Source of the DNA: Lateolabrax maculatus
Lineage: Eukaryota > Chordata > Actinopteri > Acropomatiformes > Lateolabracidae
DNA: 64,000 nt
NCBI GenBank assembly: GCA_031216445.1
Contig: CM062218.1
Coordinates: forward strand, 4,539,001 to 4,603,000
Reading direction: 5' to 3'
Part shown: positions 57,083 to 64,000 of the stretch, in pieces
How the letters are laid out: each line of letters starts with the position of its first letter
Numbering within the stretch: the stretch's first letter is position 1
Program-made: the position numbers and the translations under genes
The notes under the pieces: generated by a model
Database searches by the model: none
Told to the model about the DNA's origin: nothing
What the model saw: the letters and a program-made list of their open reading frames with translations, nothing else

Positions 57083-58907
57083 AGAGCTAAAGACCCAGGG
57101 GCCAAGAGGAAAAGGGGCTGCACAAAAAAACAGGAGAGGAGGGGGGTGCAGTCTGTTCCTTCAGGATGCCGCACAAAACCTCTGAACAGCCACCCAGTCA
57201 GTCAGAAGGGGGATTCGGGCAAATATGGCAACCTGCAGCCCCAGAGCACAGGCAGGGAACTTTAAGCCACTTTGTTTTTCTCTTGTTATCCAAAGTTACA
57301 GGCTTCTCAAAACCAGTCATGGTGTGCCTCCTCCTCCTCCTTCTTCTTCTTCTCCTCCTCTTCTGCCCTCCTTTTTCAGCAAGTCTGTTTGTTTAAAGCA
57401 GTCTGGCAGAGCTCAGCTCAGCTGATCTGAACCAAAGCGCGCCGGCTTTCTTTCTTTTTCCTTTATCGTTCTCTCTTTTTGCCTCGAAACACGTTTCCAA
57501 CACTCACAAGAGGAGCTCTCTCCTTCTCAACTGTTGCACAGAGCTACCCGTGGCCTGCATGTCAAATATGCTAAATACTCCACTCTTTCTTTTTAACAGC
57601 CCTCCCCCTCCCCCTCCAACCACCCACCCCCTCCCTGTCAGTTGCGCTGCAGCTGTCATTGCTGCGTCCAAGGCAAACGTCTTCATAAAAACAAAAGGGG
57701 TTTGTCACTGGTTTGCTACACACACCCACACACATGCAGAGCTCACAAACTCTCGCGTGACCCGCAGCTAACCGACAATCCCCTCTACACGGACCACAAC
57801 AAGATTCAAATCCAAGTATTCACAGATGTGGGCCAGCTACCAGGAGAGATGGAAGGACAGGCAGTGGGGGAAAGAGAACCAAAAAGATGTAAAATTACAG
57901 AGCAGAGGAGGCATAAAGGACAAAGAAGGGCTTCTAAACAGATTAAGCTCATTTAATTTGCATTCAAATGACGCCCTTTACCCTAACCCTTCTTCCTCAT
58001 TGACTATTGACACAAGCAGAGTCTATGCCTCCACCCATGACCCCCCATGATCTGTTTAAGATTAAACTTGATTCCTCTGTGGATCTACCCATGCCACTCC
58101 TCTCCTCTCGTATAATTTTTATTCATTCCTCAGTCGTCACGGCTGGTTAAAGAGTCACAGCGCTGGTGGAAAGAGGAGGAGGGAGGGTGTTGAGAGAGGA
58201 GTGAAGGGATGAGAGGATTAGGGGTTTCATTTTCCCCGGGGGTCATCCTGTGGTGCAAAACTTACACTTGCTGTGTAGCACTTCGGATCACAGCGTCCAC
58301 TAAATGGCGTGTTATTTGCACATGACGCTGTTGTGGCTTTGCCTAAGTTAAAGGCTCACACTGCCATTGTCTCTGTCTAGAGGCTTGAAACCACTTAGTG
58401 CAGCTAAGTGACAAACACAAACACAGGTGGAGGGCATAAAGTATGTGTTATTGACTTTTCTGGGTCGTTTATTTGCTCATGGGGGAACACCTGTCGACAG
58501 GAAAATATACTTCCCTCTGTCTCTCTCCTTTCATTTCTCCCTCCCTCCCAAGCCAGAGTAAATCCATAATCCATCTCTTTAAAACACAGTCATTTAATGT
58601 CATTTCCTTACTCAACGTCTTGTTTTTCAATCTCTCGCCGTCCATTCTACTCTCTCTCGTCCCCCCTCTGTGGTAACCTGACAGCAGAAAAAAAATGTAG
58701 CTGCCATCTTGCTTTCTCTCTGTGCTTTTACTCTCCTAACCCATCGTCCTTCTTTCCAACTCTCAGCGGTAGTTTTATATTAACTAGCAGGGCCTTTCAC
58801 CTGCCTGTGTGTGTGTGTGTGTGTGTTAGTGTGAAAGCATTTATTGTTCTCAACCTTCCTCAGGCTGAGAGATAGACACAAAGAGACCTGGACCCTGGAC
58901 CCAGCGT

Positions 58908-58908
<1 letters not shown>

Positions 58909-58959
<51 letters not shown>
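58909..58959. repeat. (CA)n microsatellite
   Basis: About 25 CA units, followed within 150 bases by (GT)n at 59090-59132 and (CA)n at 59210-59239. Confidence 0.95.
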
Positions 58960-58961
<2 letters not shown>

Positions 58962-59086
58962 CTAAGCAAATGAGGCATGCACCGCCACCATCCTGCTCAA
59001 TAACTTCAGTAAACACGGCTGTCAATCATCTACACACACCACTGCTGGTCATAATGGTAGTTTCAGACTTTGTGGCTGATTTGCTC

Positions 59087-59122
<36 letters not shown>

Positions 59123-59206
59123 TGTGTGTGTGTGGGCGTTTGCAGGTGGGCAACTACTTCATTTCAATTTAACGGTAAGTTAGTCTGTATATGCGCACGC
59201 ACACAT

Positions 59207-59240
<34 letters not shown>

Positions 59241-59499
59241 TCTTTCAGGCAAATAAAAACTGAACTGGCGTTCGGTGTGTGTGGGGCGGTGTGTTTTCAT
59301 TCAGCTGGCAGCCAGCAGTCTATGTTACAGATTGAGTTTAATGTCCATGTGCGATTAATGCAGGAAGGACTTTCCACATTATAAACACTTTGGAGGGCAA
59401 TTCTCTGTGGTGGTTTACACCATTTGGGGAGTTTTAGTGTGGTAAAAATAGGCTTATCCTCTCTTCTTTCTCTCAGTGGCCTCCTCTTTCTCCAACCTC

Positions 59500-59538
<39 letters not shown>

Positions 59539-60733
59539 GTGACGCTGCCTGCTGGAGGTCATCTCTCTTTTTTCCTCACACAACAAAACCTCCTCTTCTC
59601 TTTTTCTTTGAGTCTCCTCCACCTCCCACACATCCACACACCCACCTGGCTCTTACACCACCTCTACAGTACAAAGCAACTCTGCCAGTATTTCTGTACT
59701 CAGTACTGGCAGTTGTTTTTTTTGTTTTTTTTAAATGTATTGTGTATTATACTGTATGTTGCTGTAAATCAGCAGGTGGATCAACCATGACAATAATCAC
59801 AAGTTAAAAAATAAAAACACCACTGGAAACAAACAAAAAAACATGAATTATATGTTATATTTGTACCATAACAGCCTCAGTTTATAGCATCTCTTTCATC
59901 AGAAGTCTACTGGCTATGATTCATAGTAATAATTTCATGCTAATAGGATAAAGAAAAGCATTTTCTAAACTGTTTCATATACAATAAATGTATTAAAATT
60001 ATACAGTAAATGTGTTTTTGTTTTACTCATTCATTTACATTCTTCAGTATGACGCACAACTGTTTGTATCTCTCTCAAATTTTTCTGTTCTTTAGCCATG
60101 TCATGAAAATATTTATGATTAGAGTCACATTTATACTTTTCCCCTGAGATGTGTGGAAATACTCTGATCAGTTACGTGATATAAATTGAATTTCAAATCT
60201 ATATACAGAAAAATGTGTCAAGAAAGCGAATGTTGGTTTTCCCTTTATCCCATTCTGAAATATAACCTACATCATAAATTTGTTTGCGGTAAAACAATAT
60301 ATTTATTTTGCTTAGAATTCTAAAATGAGAGTGAGAATGATTATATGAAGTCTTTTTGGACTTTTCTTATTAATATTTTTTCATCTCAGGAGAGTTTATT
60401 GGATTTCACTGAACTGAGAAAAGAAAGGACGAAAAAGACGGAGAGTGAGAAGGCTGGGCCGAGCCGTGGCATGCCTTTCTAATTCACAACAGCTGAAACA
60501 ATACGGGACCTGAGAGTGGAAAGGCTAAGACGTTACACACACACCAACACACACCAACACACGCACACACACACCCACACACCCCCACACACACACACAC
60601 ACACCCACACTCAGACATATTTAGATCATACAATCCCAAGTCATAACAATCCCCCACTTTCTCGACCAGTCACCATCACAGAAAGAGAGGTGAGAGATGT
60701 GTGTTTGTGTCCGGGTGAATTTATTTGTTTGTG

Positions 60734-60736
<3 letters not shown>

Positions 60737-60785
<49 letters not shown>
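60737..60785. repeat. (GT)n microsatellite
   Basis: 24 uninterrupted GT units; an interrupted (CA)n lies at 60536-60605. Confidence 0.95.
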
Positions 60786-60787
<2 letters not shown>

Positions 60788-62245
60788 CCAGCAGGTTACA
60801 GGAAAGTTCAGCCGGACTAATCAGGTTATATGATTAGAGAAATGATGTTAGCGTGATCCAATCAGCCCCTCGCAGAGACAAGACAAACACAAACAGACAG
60901 AAATAAGAGTCATGCACTCAGACACACACAAACACACACATATAGACAAGCTGAGAGTTACACACACACACACTAACAGACGTGAATATGCAGACAGAAA
61001 GAGAACAGGAAGACAGAAAGGAGTCCAGGAAAATCCAGAGAGCCAGTAAATAGCGCTGTCGTCCAGATGACGTATGACTTGGATTAGCTGGGGAGTCATG
61101 GGAGGGTTACTGGGTTCTGACACACTGAACTCCTCTGACTGCACGCAACCTTTGAGTTTGAATTAGGCGAGTCAACATGGCTGCAAACAGCTACAGACAG
61201 GTTGTAACTCTGGGTCCTGCTGAAACTCATTAAGTACGGTCCAAATGGACAGGCTAAAACCTTGGACTTAACGTACTCCAACAGTGTTTATTTTTCATTT
61301 GCTCCTTTCATACTTTGTTTCAGACATTTTCTAGTTTTCAGTGTCATCATGTGGTTTTAAGGATTTACATACATATTAAGCATACTGTATATTCAGTAAG
61401 ATAAACAGAATTTTCACTTAGAAAACCAACACAGTTGAAATACTGATGAGTTTTCAACAACACAAAATGTGTATCAGAGTTAAAAACAATTTGTTTTTTC
61501 AATTTAAACTCTTGTGGAGTAACCTTCCAAAAGCTGCACATGCAGTTTCACCCTGGGATTTTAGATGTCACTAATGATTTACGATTTCCAGACCAGAACG
61601 AGGGTCGCCGAGGGCCTCTGAGTCAGGCACATTAATAAAGGCTTGCTACAACACAACATGGGTTTGTTTTAACACACGGTATCATTCAGGTCAGTGCTGG
61701 AGACTAGTGTTTTGGACAGGGTCTGAAGTCAAAATGTCTATTTCTGACTTAATAACTGCTAATTACTAAAATCTAAAATTATAATGTGTAAGCAGCTTTA
61801 TAGGTGAAAATTAGAACACACACACACACAGCACGGGCCCAAAGACAACCTGTGAGCTGCTGGCCCAGTTTGGCTTGACTTCTACTCCCATCATTAAATA
61901 GTTGCTGACACAGTTGGTGCGGGGAAGGACAGTGAGTCACGGGCTTAAAGATTCTCTGAGGAGTAAAAACTACAGGATGGTGAGGTGGAGAGCCTATAAT
62001 AGAGACTATAGGAGGATAAAATAATAGAGAGGAGGAGGTGAAAGGTGTGAGGGAGAAGGAGGTGAAGCGGGTGAAGACAGGGGAGGCGTGCGGTCATGAT
62101 TTAGGACAGGGACTTTCATAAACACGTGTGCACAAAGGCACACATGCCTCCTGTTCTGCTGTCACCCAGACTAACCAGCCCTTCCCAGGAATGTCCATCT
62201 GCAGCTACGGGTTTAGAGGCTCGTAACGCCCCTCTGCTAAAACAC

Positions 62246-62247
<2 letters not shown>

Positions 62248-62290
<43 letters not shown>
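62248..62290. repeat. (GT)n microsatellite
   Basis: 21 uninterrupted GT units. Confidence 0.95.
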
Positions 62291-62661
62291 CTCATCCCAC
62301 CCTGAGACTGAGACTATGTCAGCTGCTTAGGGACGGAGGGAGCCAGGGGCATGCAGAGGGATGTTGATGCCACACCCTAATGCATGTGTGTATTTGTGTG
62401 TGAGGGTGGGGTGAGGAGACAGCTGAGATTCCAGATTGCACCCCGAAAAAGACTGGAATTAGAAGCATCCTCTGATGCAGAGTGCATGCACACACACACC
62501 TCTCATCGGCCCACAGAGCATCCCTAAATACAAACACAAATTCCACAGTAGCACATATGTGCAGACAAGATGGCCATGTATAAACATGTACATGATAAAT
62601 AGCAATACTCTGAGAGACAGACGACAACTTTTTGATCTTGTTTCTCCGACAAAAAACTTAG

Positions 62662-62767
62662 ACTGTGTCCGAAAGCACTCCCCCGTTCACTCATTCACCA
62701 CTCCCTATACAATAGACACTCAGTAGTTTATTCGATTAGTGAGCAGTAAATTGAGATTTCGCACTGC
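62662..62767. mobile_element. short MITE-like element with CTGTGTCCGAAA end
   Basis: Starts ACTGTGTCCGAAAGCACTCC and ends TTGAGATTTCGCACTG. The ends read as imperfect inverted repeats (consensus GTGTCCGAAAT). About 106 bases, no ORF. The motif recurs in teleost genomes from memory. Confidence 0.45.
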
Positions 62768-63218
62768 ATTGAAGGATTGTTAACAGAGAGAATTTCCTTC
62801 GCTCCATTGTAGGAATCTCTGAGAGCAGTATGCAGTGCTTAAGTCCCACACTCACACAGAATTTGGACACTTGCATGACATGAAGGACAGTAAGTACAGT
62901 ACATTTTATAGTGAACATGGAGTGATTTTACGGCACAGATACACAGGAGGCGTTTCAGCAGTGCTTTTTAGCCGTCCGTCTCACGTGGGTCTCCATACAG
63001 CTTTCTACACAGGCCGCGAAACAGTTTGCGTTTTACTATACATGCATAACTGTGACCCAAATCTTATGTTTACGCTTCACATCTATTTTTTCTGTTTTAC
63101 ATGCACAATTACAGAGAATGTGTACAGATTGTGGCGGCCTACACTCAGTGACACTGCAGCTGCTCTGCTAACATGCTGCTTTCACTGTATGTTTTCATGT
63201 TGATCAATTGTTTTTAAA

Positions 63219-63470
63219 GACGGGTATCGTTTCAAATTAGTGCAGATACAATAGCCATTGGTACCAATACTAATAAAACGATATAACAAAACATTTTCAT
63301 TTTCATTTAACGAGAGAATGATTTCAGATGTTACACGTATAAGAACTTTGGTTAAACAAAATAGTCTAGTTCAACTAAACAACGCCAAGAAAGCAGAGAT
63401 TTGAGTTCTTGGTGCTACAGATACATTTTGGTTGGTACAAAAAAGTATTGAGTTTTATAATCAATATGTA
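63219..63470. repeat. possible GGTATCG/GGTACCAA-type repeat
   Basis: ACGGGTATCGTTTCAAATTA, CATTGGTACCAATACTAA and TTTTGGTTGGTACAAAAAAG resemble a dispersed teleost element with palindromic GGTACC cores. Weak support. Confidence 0.3.
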
Positions 63471-63646
63471 CTGTGTTATGAACTGGGAGGAGCGCTAATA
63501 AAGAAGAAGCAAACAGACTGCTCTTTCACAGTCTCTCTCATTGACCCATTAATTCTCTGTGAGATCACTGTTGGGAAGTTTAAAAAATAATCTGACATCA
63601 CCTCCCACTCCCACGACCCCTTATCCCACGGCTGCCCTGCACCCAT

Positions 63647-63649
63647 ACA

Positions 63650-63682
<33 letters not shown>
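63647..63682. repeat. (CA)n microsatellite
   Basis: CA units with one TA interruption. Confidence 0.9.
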
Positions 63683-64000
63683 CACGTCCTGAGCCCCATC
63701 GTCTTTCTAAGCATCGGCATGACATCATCCCTCTGGATTGGAAATGGGGTCTGGTGGGGGAGGGGAATGAGGATGAAGAGAGGGGAGAGGGGTGGCCCGG
63801 TCTGTTTTGGAGCCAGACAGACATGTTTAGGTTTGAAATGAGCCGAGCTGGATCGGTAACAGAGAAAGAGAGAGAGGTTGTGGGAGAGAAGGTAGAGGGA
63901 GGTAGAAACAAAGCAGGACAGAGGGTGGCTTCATAAAGTGGATGGAAGAGATTTTCACTTTTTGTTTCCTTCCCTCTCTCCATCTTAAGACTATCAGAGC

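Larger units (their letters stand above)
54048..64000 (-). other. upstream region of macf1 alternative exon 1; no recognised gene
   Basis: Should hold the 5' UTR and promoter of the short macf1 isoform and, for the long isoforms, be intronic. No spectrin or plakin exon seen. No convincing TATA box or first-exon donor could be placed. Dense microsatellites: CT (55953-55980), GT (57028-57081), CA (58909-58959), GT (59090-59132), CA (59210-59239), CA (59502-59535), CA (60536-60605), GT (60737-60785), GT (62248-62290), CA (63647-63682). Confidence 0.55.

Noticed and set aside
40330..64000. Search for further macf1 spectrin, plakin or actin-binding exons
   Set aside because: Apart from alternative exon 1, no minus-strand frame has spectrin Trp/heptad patterning or plakin sequence with splice sites.
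1..64000. CRISPR arrays, operons, tRNA or rRNA genes, viral or retroviral coding sequence
   Set aside because: None seen; the window is vertebrate nuclear DNA and the tandem repeats are simple microsatellites without unique spacers.

Overview
The window is vertebrate genomic DNA, most likely from a spiny-rayed (percomorph) teleost. It has intron-rich genes with GT/AG splice sites, very frequent CA/GT and CT/GA microsatellites, and several diverged dispersed repeats of kinds I associate with teleost genomes. No bacterial, viral or plasmid gene organisation is visible. Species cannot be read from the sequence.

Nearly everything codes on the minus strand. The main gene is the 3' part of macf1 (microtubule-actin crosslinking factor 1, ACF7; a spectraplakin). 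Read right to left, it starts with a large alternative first exon (50544-54047, 1168 codons, N terminus MGKPLSRPDC). A 10.2 kb intron follows, then 41 further exons between 40329 and 11897. These encode about 16 to 17 spectrin repeats (exons 2-33), a pair of canonical EF-hands (34-35), the GAS2 microtubule-binding domain (36-38), and a Gly-Ser-Arg/Ser-rich tail (40-42) ending with an EB1-type SxIP motif and a stop at 11897-11899. Splice phases agree across every junction. Three exons look optional because they preserve the frame and the flanking exons join without them: a 9-nt microexon (31410-31418), an 18-nt microexon inside GAS2 (20128-20145), and a 63-nt cassette (17791-17853). The predicted short isoform is 3366 aa, or 3396 aa with all three. 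The actin-binding and plakin exons of the long isoforms are not in the window and should lie beyond 64000.

Downstream on the same strand, 4148-4661 is exon 1 of a BMP8-type TGF-beta ligand (bmp8a): signal peptide and start of the prodomain. Its remaining exons lie left of base 1. As I remember it, the macf1 then bmp8a order and orientation matches human chromosome 1p34 (MACF1, KIAA0754, BMP8A).

Layout: 1-4147 bmp8a intron 1, rich in repeats; 4148-4661 bmp8a exon 1; about 4662-9550 intergenic plus bmp8a upstream region; about 9550-11896 macf1 3' UTR; 11897-40329 common macf1 exons; 40330-50543 large intron; 50544-54047 alternative first exon; 54048-64000 presumptive promoter/5' region of the short isoform, lying inside an intron of the long isoforms, with dense microsatellites and no recognised gene. 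The main points of interest are the isoform-generating features: an alternative start with a possible lipid anchor, a possible stand-alone intron-retention product, two microexons, a cassette, and a CA-repeat abutting the acceptor of a one-spectrin-repeat exon.
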